DNA of 64,000 nt from Acanthococcus lagerstroemiae (lineage: Eukaryota > Arthropoda > Insecta > Hemiptera > Eriococcidae): NCBI GenBank assembly GCA_031841125.1, contig CM063112.1, positions 21,974,603 through 22,038,602 of the forward strand, in the 5' to 3' direction. Under the pieces are notes generated by a model. That model was not told where the DNA came from. It worked only from the letters and a program-made list of their open reading frames with translations, and did not search any database. Below, piece by piece: positions 1-10,265 of the stretch; the stretch's first letter is position 1, and the number at the start of each line of letters is the position of its first letter. The translations under genes were made by a program, and so were the position numbers.

Positions 1-121
1 TAGCATACCTTTATCATACGAACATAATATTGGTATAGTTATTTCACTAATGTTCAGTAAGTTTGAAATCTTTTTAATATCTTGAGCAAAATTTGGATCA
101 CTTTTAACGTTTTTTGGTTTT

Positions 122-252
122 AGGAACCCATAAAATGTGTGGTGGGACGTATGGCGATGCACGCATGCCAAAGTGGCCCCTATGACACCGCACCCCCGGC
201 CACAGGAACTACCCTTTCGAGCATCGCGTCAGTGACCGGAGGAACCCATAAA
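122..252 (-). repeat. 5'-truncated SINE fragment with 13-bp target duplication
   Basis: The 13-base direct repeat AGGAACCCATAAA occurs at 122-134 and again at 240-252. It encloses about 105 bp (135-239) that is unlike its surroundings and much richer in GC. The enclosed sequence, read on the minus strand, matches 58190-58312 (plus) over about 80 bp and shares a shorter core (ATGCTCGAAAGGG and flanks) with the body of the tRNA-headed SINE at 23862-24081. A missing tRNA head together with a long target duplication is what LINE-driven insertion of a 5'-truncated SINE gives. Family membership is inferred from these three copies only. Confidence 0.6.
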
Positions 253-399
253 TCTCAGAGCTGAATTTTCTGATCGTCTTGAGCATTTTAACTACAAATA
301 TATTAGCTAAATAATACCTCGCTCTTTTAACAACATGGCAAGAAATCCAACTTGTTTCTTTCATTAATTGTAAAAAGTTCAGTTTTCATTTTTTTTTTT

Positions 400-1230
400 T
401 TTGGTTCAACTAGGTACTTTAAAGGAGTCAATTTTGAATTCTGAGCCCAACTGGAATCGGATCGAAAATCTCATTAGTTTTACGAAATAAGAGGCCTAAG
501 AAAACCCTTTTTCTGATACCTTTTGTTCCATTTTGTCCGGAAAAGTCACTTTGGCCTACTTCAAGAATTTAGTTTTAGAATTTGGAGCCTAAATTAGGGT
601 TATACGGAAAATCTGAATAAATGTTTAAGATTGGAGACCCAAAAACTCACATTCCGATACATTTTTCAATATTTTCGGTAAAGTTCATTCGGCTCTTTAA
701 CAGGGGTCAATTTAGAATTTTGGACCGAAATCGGGTCAGGATCGAAATCATAATTAGATTTTTGAAATCAAGGACCCAGAAAACTCCAATTCCGATACCT
801 TGTTTACTTTTTCCAGCAAAGTCAATTTGTTTTCGTTATAATGGGGTCAAATTTCGAATTTGAGGTCGAAATCGAGGTCGAATAGAAAATCTGATTTGAA
901 TTTTTGTAATCAAGAACTCAAAAATCCCAATTCCGAAACCTTTTTTAATTTATTCTTCAAAGTCAATGTGGCCCCCTTAAAGGGGTCAAATTTCAATTTT
1001 TAGATCGGAATCGGAATAGGATCGAAACCTTGATTAGATTTTCGAAATTGGAACTGAAGAAGACCGTACTTAGATACCTAGCTCAATTTCTGTAGTGCAA
1101 TTAATTTGGTCCTACAGAAAGAATAAAACTCAAATTTGGGGCCCAAATCGGCGTTGGATCAAAAATCTAATTGCATTCTCGGAATCCGCTATTCGTAATG
1201 AACCCCTATTTTGATACTTTATTCAATATG
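400..1230. repeat. Degenerate ~140-bp tandem repeat
   Basis: The motif GGGGTCAATTT(..)GAATTT followed by a (C/G)GGATCGAAAATCTGATTAG-like stretch and CAATTCCGATACC recurs near 424, 564, 703, 843, 981 and 1121, a spacing of about 139-140 bp. The units are diverged, perhaps 70-80% identical by eye. Related single or partial units lie at 9290-9630, 17270-17400, 19540-19790 and 20105-20390. It looks like an old satellite seed. Short open frames inside it are chance. Confidence 0.65.
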
Positions 1231-1510
1231 TATCCATTTAAGATTCTGAAGGTGGTGGCACGGCCTCTCTTCTGGGGGAGAGAACATTTTCCCACCTGTA
1301 AAGAAACTAGACCTTAGCCTTTGAGGATCCCCATTCCGTTATCCCGCCTCGAGCCGACTTCACAATGAAAAAAGACTTGAGGAATTTTGGTGCCACACCC
1401 TGTATGAATCTGGTCGCAACTACATTTCGATTAAACTGGCCCAGTACGTATGGAATGCATTCAAACCTTCGCAAACGTTCAGCTCCTTGAGCAAAACATA
1501 AACACTCGGT
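1080..1510 (+). repeat. Dispersed repeat, copy 1 (pairs with 20165-20600)
   Basis: About 430 bp aligns colinearly with 20165-20600. Shared landmarks, in order, are AATTAATTTGGTCCT-like, TTGGGGCCCAAATCG, GTATTTCCATTTA-like, GGGGAGAGA, AACTAGACCTTAGCC, CCTGTATGAATCTGGTC and GAGCAAAACATAAAC-like. It continues directly from the 140-bp tandem repeat in both places. No coding capacity was recognised. Confidence 0.65.
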
Positions 1511-1604
1511 CCAAAAAACAACATTTGACTCCCGGTGTCATGTTGATCCCTTGATGAATTTCAATCTCAAACTCATTACATTTACCTACTCAGTGCCGAT
1601 TTAC

Positions 1605-1740
1605 CATATGGGCTGACTGGGCTGCAGCCCAGGCAGCAAATTGGCGACGTAAAAAAAATTTGCGGAAGGGGATGTAAACAAATAAGGCGGCAAAAATACT
1701 GCAGCCCAGGGCGGCAACATACTTAAAACAGATCCTGCAT
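1605..1740. repeat. GC-rich inverted segment around CTGCAGCCCAGG
   Basis: GGGCTGCAGCCCAGG at about 1619 and CTGCAGCCCAGGGCGG at about 1700 bracket a short AT-rich stretch with two related GCGGCAA / GGCGACG pieces. The GC-rich, partly palindromic composition contrasts with the flanks and suggests a fragment of a transposable element. No target duplication was found. Confidence 0.35.
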
Positions 1741-2429
1741 TTGCTTACTCACTGAATCGTTTCATAAGTATTTCCTTTAATAGTTTCTTTCCAGACACAA
1801 AATACCTAATGTTGATCTAGTCAACATTTAATATTTAGATTAACATTCGACACTTATCTCAAATATGAAAAGTTCTTGTCAAAATGTTGATCCTTTTTCA
1901 AATCCCAAAATCTTGAACTTTGACTTTGGAAATATGAATAATATCAATAACACTGGCAAGTTAGCTCATAAAAACTGCAAATTTTTGAAAAACATCGAAA
2001 TTGAAACACTTATTTTTTCACTCGGATTCATGTGACTCGCTAATAGCCGATTCGAAGTAAAAATTTCAAAATCGTCCAAAGGTACTTCATTTGAACCCAT
2101 GTCAGTACATACTACATACCTATAAACACCCACGTATTTATATCAAAAAATGAAATAAAGTTCAATATTTCCAAAATACTTTTTCCTAAATTCGGAAACT
2201 GTTGAATTTTAACATATTTTTCAACACAGGAACTTTAAAATTATCATACGATAACACAAATCACGTTTTAACAGCCGAAACTAGGTACACAAAACGATAG
2301 TTGAAGGTTCACTTTAAATGATTCACCACACAAAAGGAAAGAAAAAAAAAGTTGCGAACGCTCCAACGAAGATTTATTGAACCTTGAAGAAAGGATCAAC
2401 ATTTGGCATTTCATCATACAAAAATTGTA

Positions 2430-2985
2430 GGTATTCCAGAAGAAAACTATCAAATCTCGAAAATTACGATTTAATTTGTTCATTCACGAATCAACTCGAA
2501 ATGCCATAACTCGTATTTTGGGGTACCTATGATTTTAAACATATCTCAAATAGAAATCACTAGAGGAGCGTTTTGAAAATTCGTCATACACCTTTAGGAT
2601 CTCAGAGGCGTTATGAAGAGAACTGATGACATATTAAAATATAATTGTGACAAAGGTTTTTTTTTTTTTTTTTTCTTTCTTTCTTTTTGCTTCGATACTC
2701 TTGGGAATTGAGTTGAGAAAACCCAACAAGTCAATAGGTTTTTCTTCGTTTGCCTTGATATTTGGGAATTTTGATTCGAGCAGTTGGAAAAATCTAACAG
2801 GTCAAAAGGTTCTTTTTTTTTGTTTTTTTTATATAATTTCATTATTCATAGGCAAGAGTGTTTGTTACAGGATCAATTTGTGGAATGCCATCTCGGCCGT
2901 GTTATTTCAAGTTATAATATACCTCTGTCATGATTCAGATTTACGCAGAAGAAAAAGGTCACGACTAAAAAAGAAGATACCATTG
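2430..2985 (+). repeat. Dispersed repeat, copy 1 (pairs with 23365-23870)
   Basis: ATCTCGAAAATTACGATTT, CTCGAAATGCCATA, AAATCACTAGAGGAGCG, TTTTGAAAATTC and later TTACGCAGAAGAAAAAGGTCACGA recur in the same order at 23365-23870. This copy is interrupted at about 2655-2850 by a poly-T-led GAGTTGAGA repeat (next entry). No protein is recognised. Confidence 0.6.
2660..2835 (+). repeat. Short-period TTTTGCTT..GATACTTGGGAATTTT repeat
   Basis: Two units of about 70 bp read roughly: T-run, TGCTTCGATACT, TGGGAATT, GAGTTGAG, AAAACCCAACAAGTCA. The same unit is at 6545-6800, 8215-8520 and, reversed, at 22860-23075. The element is inserted within the repeat at 2430-2985. Confidence 0.55.
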
Positions 2986-3279
2986 AAGTTTCCATGTGCT
3001 TCTTCCGTGTTTAGTTACTTGGATATGAGATACGATTTTAGTGAACTTAGGTTTTATTTATTATTTTTACTTATTTATTTATTTTTTGAGTTGTTCCTCA
3101 ATAAAAACTAATTTTATCATGCATTCATTCATTGAATGGCTGATTTTCATTTTCCATCAAATTGGGGACCTGGTCACATTCCGACCGCCAAAATCTAAAA
3201 TTCACTATAGGTATGTATTGAAATGAGAAAAGTACAAAAGCACAAATCAATAATCAAAATTAAGAAAAACTGATTAGGT

Positions 3280-3850
3280 TCCTTGGAGAAAGAGAAGGAA
3301 AATCGTCTCCCTCTCTTTCTTGAGAGTGAAGAAAATAGTTTCTCCTCTTAGCTACATAAGATAAACTTTATTCCATTTTGGAAAAAAAAAAAACAAAAAA
3401 AAACTTGTTTATTACTTAATTTGAAAAAGGAGAGGGAAATCATCCTTCTTGAATAACAATGATCTTGTTTTGATCGTAGAAGACGGAGAAACCATTGTTT
3501 TTCTATAATTACAAATAGGTTTTTGTGGGGTTTTTTTGGGGGGGGGGGCGGGAGAGAAAACTGAAAAATGAGAAATTAATTTTTTCCTGGATGAAGGGAA
3601 ATAAATCTTATGTTTCCTTGATAAAAGCAATTTCATTTTTTCCCGGAAGAAGAAAAAAATTTCTTCGCTGTGAAAAAAGATGGGAAAATTTTTCCTTCAT
3701 TCTCCTAAGTGAAAAGAACCTTTTTTCCTTTCTTCCAGGACATAGAAACGCGTTCTTTTGGAAGTTTCCCCCTCTCTTCCTCAAATGAAAAGAACTAAGC
3801 TCCTGTCTTCGAGGACTGAGGATTTTCACAGAAAGCGGAGGAAAATGACA
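3280..3850. repeat. Purine/pyrimidine-asymmetric degenerate repeat
   Basis: The stretch consists of alternating GAAGAAAA- and TTTTCCTTC-rich blocks that pair imperfectly with each other. It contains T/G/A homopolymers, including TTTTTTTGGGGGGGGGG at about 3531. Blocks of the same style occur at 15160-15355 and 17780-18105. Overlapping open frames on both strands follow from low complexity and are not genes. Confidence 0.4.
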
Positions 3851-3904
3851 TACAATATTTTTTACATTCTTTATGTGAAGACTAACAGCCTCCCCCCCCT
3901 GAAC

Positions 3905-4030
3905 CCACTATAGGCAGAAGACCTCGGAGAATGCAGACCCACCCCCAGGAAGACCAGTAAGCGCCAAGCCACCCGCCTCCCATCATCATCCTCAGCATCT
4001 CCACGGAACAGGAAGAAAGAGGGACCCTAG
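3905..4030 (+). other. GC-rich island, origin unknown
   Basis: About 125 bp stands out from the AT-rich flanks. It is preceded by CCACTATAGGCAG, which could be a splice acceptor, is rich in CCACCC and CATCATCATCC, and is followed 20-40 bp later by TAAAATAATAAAAT, which resembles a polyadenylation region. One frame is open through it. It could be the 3' coding end of a decayed retroelement or a terminal exon. No family motif was seen. Confidence 0.2.
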
Positions 4031-4589
4031 GCACTTATGCGTTTTAAAATAATAAAATTGGCGAGTATTGCCTTCTTCAGTTTGTACGTTGTTTTGGACG
4101 AATATATTTATTCGTGTACATTCTGTACGGACTACTAAACCTACTATGAACTATGGAGCACCCGAAAACAATGTTTCACACTAAATCTAGTAAAAAATAA
4201 TATTAAATGCTTAATTAACACATTAATAGCGAAAATTGCAATTTAAAATATTTTTCCATGGAAGGTATTTAAATCTCAGTAAACTTTGATCGAGTTGCGA
4301 CACGGGTTAATATTTTTGTTTCGACTTCAATTTTTTAAATTGTTTTGCTTGAAAATAAAAATGAACAGTATGAAGGGGTCCTGCATCCCAAACTCCATTT
4401 TGAAAATAACGACCACCCTAGTGTGCAGGGCTGTAGCTAAATCATCCAACCTCCCGCAATAAATTGTGAACTTTCAAGTGCATCCTAATCGAGTAAAAAA
4501 TCAGTGAACCGTAACCGTGTTGTAAAGACGAATACATGGACATAAATCTCGAGGTGAAAATTGCAAAAATATTCTCTCCTACAGTAAAA

Positions 4590-4931
4590 ATTCTGTTTCG
4601 TGCGCGTCGAGACGTGTAGAAAGCAGGCGAGCACAGCCGCTGAACCGAGCCGTGCACATCACATGACCCCGCGACCCGATAGAAAAACCCTCGTCTACTA
4701 CCGTCCCTGTAGTACGTATGTAATATGTGTACGTTTACGTGCCTGCGCAGTCAACTTCTCGATGCCATTTCATAGAACTGCCAGCAACCAGTACACTTAC
4801 AAACCGATACCTCCCCTCCGTATTCTGTTCGACTGCTACTACCAGAAGCCGACAAGCGTCGACGTGATACGTGTAACAGCATGCTGTAGTGCCAAAAATG
4901 CGCAAGAGCCGTCGAACGTTTCGAACTGTCT
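4590..4931 (+). other. CpG-rich segment with an unrecognised open frame
   Basis: CpG density rises sharply here (for example CGTGCGCGTCGAGACG and CCCCGCGACCCGAT). A frame of 111 codons is open from 4600 to 4935, but it begins at a non-consensus start and runs to the TTAA where the next inverted-repeat element begins. High CpG could mark an unmethylated promoter or a conserved exon. No protein family is recognised, and the frame may be chance in GC-rich DNA. The preceding 4030-4590 is AT-rich and shows nothing recognisable. Confidence 0.25.
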
Positions 4932-5314
4932 TTAAGGCCGATTCACACTTGCGAGTTGCTCAGCACGAGACTTTTTCACGAGCAAAACGCATGTGTGAAT
5001 ATTCAACTCGCAGCTCGCCAGCGAGTCGGCGTACGACGAGTGCCGAGTGGAATAATTGGCCCGGCAATTTTTGACGAGTAGCTCCCAACTCTGTTACTCT
5101 TTTTAGGGGTACTCGCTTGTATGAACACGTCCACATCCTGCTAATTGTAATTTCGAAAGGTTTTCATTTTTAATGCAAAAAGTGATGCTCGATTGGATAT
5201 CCATTTCTTCATAGAAACGAATACATACATATGTAATTCTGTATTTGTATAGTGTATTCATTAAGATGAAGTTATCAGGAAGTGAAACTGTTCAAGTACT
5301 TGTTGTATACAGAG

Positions 5315-5562
5315 AGTACGAGGATCTAGAAATTTTCCAAGGGGGTATTTTCAAAATAAAACTTTTTCACCTCCGCCCCCTAAAAAACCGAGATGGATGT
5401 CTCAGTTGATTCTTGATATACATATGTATTTTGAAATCCACACAGGACTACAGCACTTCAGGTGTACACGTTTACTACATTTTTGTATTATAATGTGCTT
5501 TCGCAATGTTTTTTTCTCTTCGGCCCGAAGAGAGGTGTCCACCCCCCCCCCTCCCCCATAGA
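5315..5562. mobile_element. Copy of the hAT-like element at 5563-5850, fused head to tail
   Basis: The region shares with 5563-5850 the landmarks GGATCTAGAAATTTTCCAAG, AAAATAAAACTTTTTCACCTC, CGAGATGGATGTC, TTCGGCCCGAAG and GAGGTGTCC(A/G) plus a poly-C run. It lacks clean outer ends. Its right end (CCCATAGA) meets the left end of the second copy directly. Confidence 0.5.
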
Positions 5563-5850
5563 AAGTGGCGGATTTAGACATTTTCCAAGGCGGGTGTTTT
5601 AAAAATAAAACTTTTTCCACCTCTGCCCCCTTCAAAATCGAGATGGATGTCATTTGAAATACTTTCTGATGACAAATTTCATAATGCGATTATATAAATC
5701 GTTTCAAAATGAACATTGTAGACTGTAGTCCTGCAGATACTCAGAAACAGGAGAAAAACTCAAAACTCATGCGGTTTTTTTTTATTTTTCGGCCCAAAGG
5801 GAGGTGTCCGAACCCTCAAAACACCCCCCCCCCCCATAGATCCGCCACTG
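5563..5850. mobile_element. hAT-like miniature element
   Basis: The left end AAGTGGCGGATTTAGA and right end TAGATCCGCCACTG are inverted copies (consensus CAGTGGCGGATCTA). A CAG-type start with a short terminal inverted repeat is typical of hAT non-autonomous elements. The interior is non-coding and ends in a poly-C run of more than ten. An 8-bp target duplication is not evident, because the left side abuts a second copy. Confidence 0.55.
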
Positions 5851-6544
5851 TAATCCAACCCGAATCACAAATATAAATAGTGTTGTTCCATATCACGGAA
5901 AAGTAGCAATATTCGAATATCACGGCTCAATTTAATAATTTCATTCGAAATATGAGACATTTTCACAAAAATCTAATGACAGTCTATAACTATTCCTCTT
6001 ATCAGACCTGACAGAAACAAGAAACAATCAATTTCAATCTTTTCAGGTTTGAATCGAAAAACTTGCTTTTCTCGCAATACGTCAACTTGGTGTCGCTCAT
6101 GACCGAGTAACTCCTGCGAAATTACTCGAAAGTGTGAATCGGCTTTAATACGTTACTGTACGAGCAGCGAATGTGAGGAATATCGCAACGAGTTCGTGAA
6201 CAGTTGCGATACTTACGAATCGCTCCTTTGTCTTGAAATATATACTATTTTAACAAATACGCGCCATATTTTCGCCACGGGTTTCATCGTTATCATCGCA
6301 CAGGCTGCTCAGATATTTTTTAATAGAAAAGAGCACTGCAGGTCGTTCGAAAATCTTTTCCATCAGGAAACTCGCTTCTCGCTTCGCTCGATGCTCGCTC
6401 CAGGAGTTTTCTCCCAAAATTTAAGTAAGGGGGTTTTCGATTTAGGGAGGCTACAACAAATACCCCAAATTTATCCAACAGCCTACATGTACTTATATGA
6501 AAAAAATTTGGCCAAGGAGGAAGAGGTTGCTCCGTTCGGTACGG

Positions 6545-6800
6545 GCCTGGCCGGGAATTTTGAGTTGAGTCAGTTGAAAAAACCCAACAGGTCAAAAGGT
6601 TTTTCCTTTTTAATTTTTTTTTTTTGCTTTGATGCTTGGGAATTTTGAGTTGAGTCAGTTAGAAAAATCCAACAATTTGAGTTTCTTCTTTTTTGTTTTG
6701 CTTTGAGACTTGGGAATTTTGAGTTGAGTCAGTTGGAACTTTCACAGTTTTAACCCCCCCCCCCTCCGTGGAGAAACTCTTCGGTATATCCCTGATAGCA
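6545..6800 (+). repeat. GAGTTGAGTCAGTTGG short tandem repeat with TCGGTATATCCCTGA end
   Basis: Three units of about 70 bp contain GGGAATTTTGAGTTGAG, TCAGTTGGAAAAATCCAAC and T-rich GCTTTGATACTTG. They are followed by a poly-C run and GAGAAACTCTTCGGTATATCCCTGA. The last motif is the inverse of CAGGGACGTACCGAAGAGTT, which opens the reversed copy at 22810, so it marks a real element end. Confidence 0.55.
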
Positions 6801-7269
6801 TGTAATAATTTTTTCATTTTGTTTGACCCCATGGTAGCTCAATGTGCTTTAACAAACTAGAAAAATAAAATCACAATGCCACAACCTCGAGTGAAACAGA
6901 CGTGTCACAATAAAAGGCCCTTAGTGGTAATTGGACACTGAGGCCCTTTTCTTGTGACACGTCACATTTAGATTTTGGTGACTGTAGAGTGTAGAGCAAG
7001 TGTCTCAATCTCACGTGAATTTTGGCCTTCCCTATCACGCTACCAGTCATCACTTATGTGGTTATCTTTTACTATCAGCTTCAACATAACAAAAGAGTAC
7101 TTCTTGACATTTTTAGGGAAAAGATAGAGTTCTCTTTTTTTACGGTAAAAAGAGTATGTCGGGACAGCCTGCATTGTAGCCAAATCAGATGGGAATAAAC
7201 ATAAGTTTTGCTGTCTGAAATAATCGCACCATCGCCGTATGAGTTTGAAAAAATTAATAGTTAGTGTAA

Positions 7270-7976
7270 GTTCCTTTAGTAAAGTCAGTTTTCGTTTATA
7301 ATCCCTTCCATATTGGAGTTAAATTTTGAAGTTTGGCCTAAATATTTATATTCTTCCATCCTGCCTATTTTTGCCCTGTCTAACCAGAATTCGTTGATTC
7401 CCTCCTGTTCGACATAAATTTTGATTTTGACACGTTCATGGATAGTCCGAAAGTCTCACTGGGTTGTTTTAAGTCTTTCACAATTTTCAGCATTTCCTCG
7501 AAACTCCTTGCTACGAGCACTATACCGTCTGCAAATCTTAGATTTGTCATTCGTTTGCCTAGGATTTTTGGTCCCCTTCCCTCCCAATCCAAATTCCTGA
7601 AGATCTGCTTAAGGCGCGGTTAAATTAGTTCAGCGACAAGAGGCCCCCTTGTTTTACCTCCCTTTGGATGGGGAAGCATGTACCCTTTATATCTGACTTG
7701 ACGTAAGCCTGTAAATTATTGCACATGTACGCCAAAATCTCAATAATTTGTAACGAAACTCCTTGGGCTGCCATTGCTTTCCATAACTCTTATTAATGCC
7801 TTATTGAAATTGATGAACATCAGCCGAACTTCAATGTTGAATTCTCTGAATCTTTCTATGATTTGGTTAAGGGTTTGAATATGGTCTATTGTAGTGTAAT
7901 TTTTTCTAAAACCTGCTTGTTCTAGCAGTTGCTCGAAGTCTAAAGTATTGTAAATACGATTTTCGATAATTTTCAT
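7270..7976 (-). pseudogene. Non-LTR retrotransposon reverse transcriptase fragment (RTE-like)
   Basis: This is a decayed reverse transcriptase of a LINE-type element. Read 5'->3' on the minus strand, 7976-7740 contains LEQAGFRKNYTTIDHIQTLN followed by an FINFNKAL block (RT motif A region, normally FVDYxKAFD). In the 7600-7740 segment, which carries stops and frameshifts, FPIQREVKQGG corresponds to the conserved RGVRQGDPLSP block. At 7592-7380, LRFADGIVLVA stands where the catalytic FADDIVL box is expected, so the second aspartate is glycine. Further on, MEEYKYLGQ matches the conserved YLG block. The order and orientation are those of a normal RT, but frameshifts, stops and the damaged catalytic box show that it is dead. 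No endonuclease domain was found. Family assignment to RTE or a relative rests on motif style only. Confidence 0.8.
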
Positions 7977-7997
7977 AATTTTCCCAGGTTTGAAGAT

Positions 7998-8180
7998 AGG
8001 CTCAGAGACGAGACTTGACTTTCAGTTTGGGGGTAAAGGAAAATTTGCCGATAAATTTTTTTAAAATTTACCGATTTTTTAATTGAAAAAATAATCAAAC
8101 AAACAAACAAACAAACGTTTTTGGAAAATGAAAATTTCAAATGAACAGTTTCGAAATTTGCCAACTACCAAATTATTGGA
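7998..8180 (+). repeat. Dispersed repeat with (CAAA)n (pairs with 14212-14465)
   Basis: AGACGAGACTTGACTTTCAGTTTG, a poly-G tract, AAAATTTGCCGATAAA, an AAACAAACAAAC microsatellite, AAATTCAAATGAACA and TGCCAAATTATTGG occur in the same order at 14212-14465. Confidence 0.6.
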
Positions 8181-8520
8181 GGCAGGGACGTACCGATAAG
8201 GGGGCAGGGGGCAACGGAGAAATTTACCATTTCAGTCAGTCGAGTTTGAAAAATTCAACAAGTTAAAAGTTTTTTTTTTTGCTTTGATATTTGGGAAATG
8301 AATTGAGAGGCTGGGAAAACCCAACAAGTCAAAAGATTTTTCTTCTTTTGCATCGATACTTGGGAATTTTGAGTTGAGTCAGTTGGAAAAATCCAATAGG
8401 TCAAAAGGTTTTTTTTTGCTTTGATACTTGGGAATTTTGAGTTGAGTCAATTAGGACTTTCACAATTTTTACTCTCCCCCTCTCCTTCAGGAAAAACTCT
8501 CCGGTACATCCCTGGACTCC
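8180..8520 (+). repeat. CAGGGACGTACCG...GAGTTGAG element copy
   Basis: GGCAGGGACGTACCGATAAG opens the copy. Four to five degenerate 70-bp GAGTTGAG / CAACAAGTC units follow, and CTCTCCGGTACATCCCTGG closes it. The two ends are inverted (CAGGGA..GTACCG / CGGTAC..TCCCTG), so this looks like a complete small element of about 340 bp with a tandem-repeat core. The related copies are at 6545-6800 and 22810-23130. Confidence 0.6.
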
Positions 8521-9289
8521 AGAACTCAGAATGGGATCCCAAAGTGGATAGACTATAGACATTTATTTTTGACCTTAAGGGTAGTTGAATTCGAACGTGC
8601 GCTAAATTTTGAATCTGATTCAAGCTTAATAGGCGACCCCATAAATCGAAATGGATTAGCACTAATTAGTTTTTACAAATCGAGTAGACTATTGAAGTGG
8701 AGAGTTTGTACAATCTTAAATTCAAATAACCAAACTGTTTTTGAAAATGCTAGAGATCGCTGATTCATTTTCATCATTACAAACATACTACTCTCTTGAG
8801 AAAAGGTTAGATCGTCAAATGCCAAATCTTCAAAAGCGGCATATGATTTTATAAAAAATGATTGAACTATCGAAGTGAAAGTTGTTTTATTCCCATTTTC
8901 TTGTTTGAGGTGGGGGGGGGGGGTACAAATTTAGTAATAACCCTTGGACTTTTGATTAGACTTCATCATTCTTAGATTAAATGGCAATTTTTGCGTGTAA
9001 TGTTGAAGAAAAAACTCATTGAAGCTTGCATCTTTACGAGCCAACATTTGAAGTCCAAAGATTGACAAAAATTAATTGACGTTGAAAACCCATAAGTAAT
9101 CTGTAATTCCTAATTTTGGTTCAATTTCATAGTTTCTGATTTTTAAAGATTCTCATGTTGGTGTTTGGGGCCTACCCGAGAGTCAATATCGAAAATTTAT
9201 CGCGTTGATGGAATTTCCAAATCAGGCGATTTCTCCTCTCCCTTTCCCCATTTCGATATTTGATTCGGTTACCGGGAAGTCAGTTATAA

Positions 9290-9630
9290 TCACTTCTGGA
9301 GACCAGTTTTAACTTTTGAAGCCTAAATTGGGAATCCAAGAGGAATCTGAAGAAATTCTCGAATTCAGCAACCCAGACAATTCAAATACTTTATTCGATT
9401 TCCTAAAAATCAATTTTGAATTTTGGGGCCCAAATCGCAGTTTAATAAGAAAGCTCATAGAAGCTTTCGAATTCAGCGATGCGAAAAACTGCTTGTATTT
9501 TGATTTGTTACTCAATTTTCTAAGAATAGAGGACTCTGAAAGTCAATTCAGGGTTTATAGAAGAATCTTCTGGTGAAATTTTCGAAATCAACAACCCAAA
9601 AACTCCTATTTCAGTGATATTTTCATAAGA
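9290..9630 (+). repeat. Partial units of the ~140-bp repeat
   Basis: TTTTGAAGCCTAAATTGGG at 9315, TTTTGAATTTTGGGGCCCAAATCG at about 9413 and CAACAACCCAAAAACTCC at about 9590 match unit landmarks of the 400-1230 array. Open frames on both strands here follow the repeat. Confidence 0.45.
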
Positions 9631-9931
9631 AATTTCAAGTCTAGCTCTAGTCTTGCTTAATGCATGAGAGGTTTTTTTTTTGTTTTTTTTTAAACCGAAA
9701 AAGAAACGAGATTCTGAATTAAGGAAAAAACTTTCATTTTCATTATTTTCCCATTATAACTACAAGTATACATATGTGTATAATAATTAGCCTTTGAATT
9801 TAAGGGTGAGGGTTGAGCATTTCTTCCCAAAAAAATTGGGGGGTAAGTATTACCCGTCCACCCTCCCCTCAGCGACGCCCATAATATTATTATTTCTAAT
9901 TGAGAAGTTAATACGAACCGAGATGAGACCG

Positions 9932-10265
9932 TGTTTCGAATCAATCGAATCAAAAAATAGACGGATAAATAAATAAATAGAATCGATTTTCTTTCTAGTG
10001 GTTAATGGTTATCTATGATCACCCGTCACCCCAATAAATACAGTTATTGTGTACGTTATCTATACCAAAAGCCAACTCAAACATGTGATGTATTCTTGCT
10101 GCTTTGATGAGTCATGCAAAAAAAAGGAAAGGCGAGAAGAGACTGGCGTTTGTGCTCAGTATATTACAAATGATGATGTAAGAGAATGTAATAAAGAGTT
10201 CTTACTAGGCTCGTTTTTTTTCGTACAAATTTGTTAATGTTTTTTTTTGCTTGCATTAGTATAAA
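9932..10265 (+). repeat. 5' LTR of the BEL/Pao element
   Basis: It starts TGTTTCGAATCAATCGAATC and ends ...TTAGTATAAA. It shares with 13408-13738 the segments AAATAAATAAATAGAATCG, TTTTCTTTCTAGTGGTTA-like, CTATACCAAAAGCC, CATGTGATGTATTCTTGCTG and TTACAAATGATGATGTAAGA. The LTRs differ by several indels and substitutions, so the insertion is not recent. Confidence 0.85.

Larger units (their letters stand above)
4932..6148. mobile_element. Inverted-repeat element bounded by TTAA (piggyBac-like MITE?)
   Basis: TTAAGGCCGATTCACACTT begins at 4932. Its inverted counterpart AGTGTGAATCGGCTTTAA ends at 6148, giving about 23 matches over the first 25 bases. TTAA at both ends is the target preference of piggyBac-type transposases, but the target duplication and the inverted repeat cannot be separated here. 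The 1.2-kb interior has no transposase frame; both sub-terminal regions are rich in CGAG/CTCG words, and the middle holds nested pieces (5315-5850). Probably a non-autonomous element. Confidence 0.6.

Noticed and set aside
2594..3226. Overlapping small frames around 2.6-3.2 kb
   Set aside because: They are made of poly-T/poly-A tracts and two nested repeat families.
4600..4935. A 111-codon protein in the CpG-rich patch
   Set aside because: It has no ATG in a good context at its start, runs into the TTAA end of an inverted-repeat element and has no recognisable domain. It was kept only as a CpG-rich segment.
7438..7623. Plus-strand frame at 7.4-7.6 kb
   Set aside because: It is the antisense shadow of the minus-strand reverse transcriptase.
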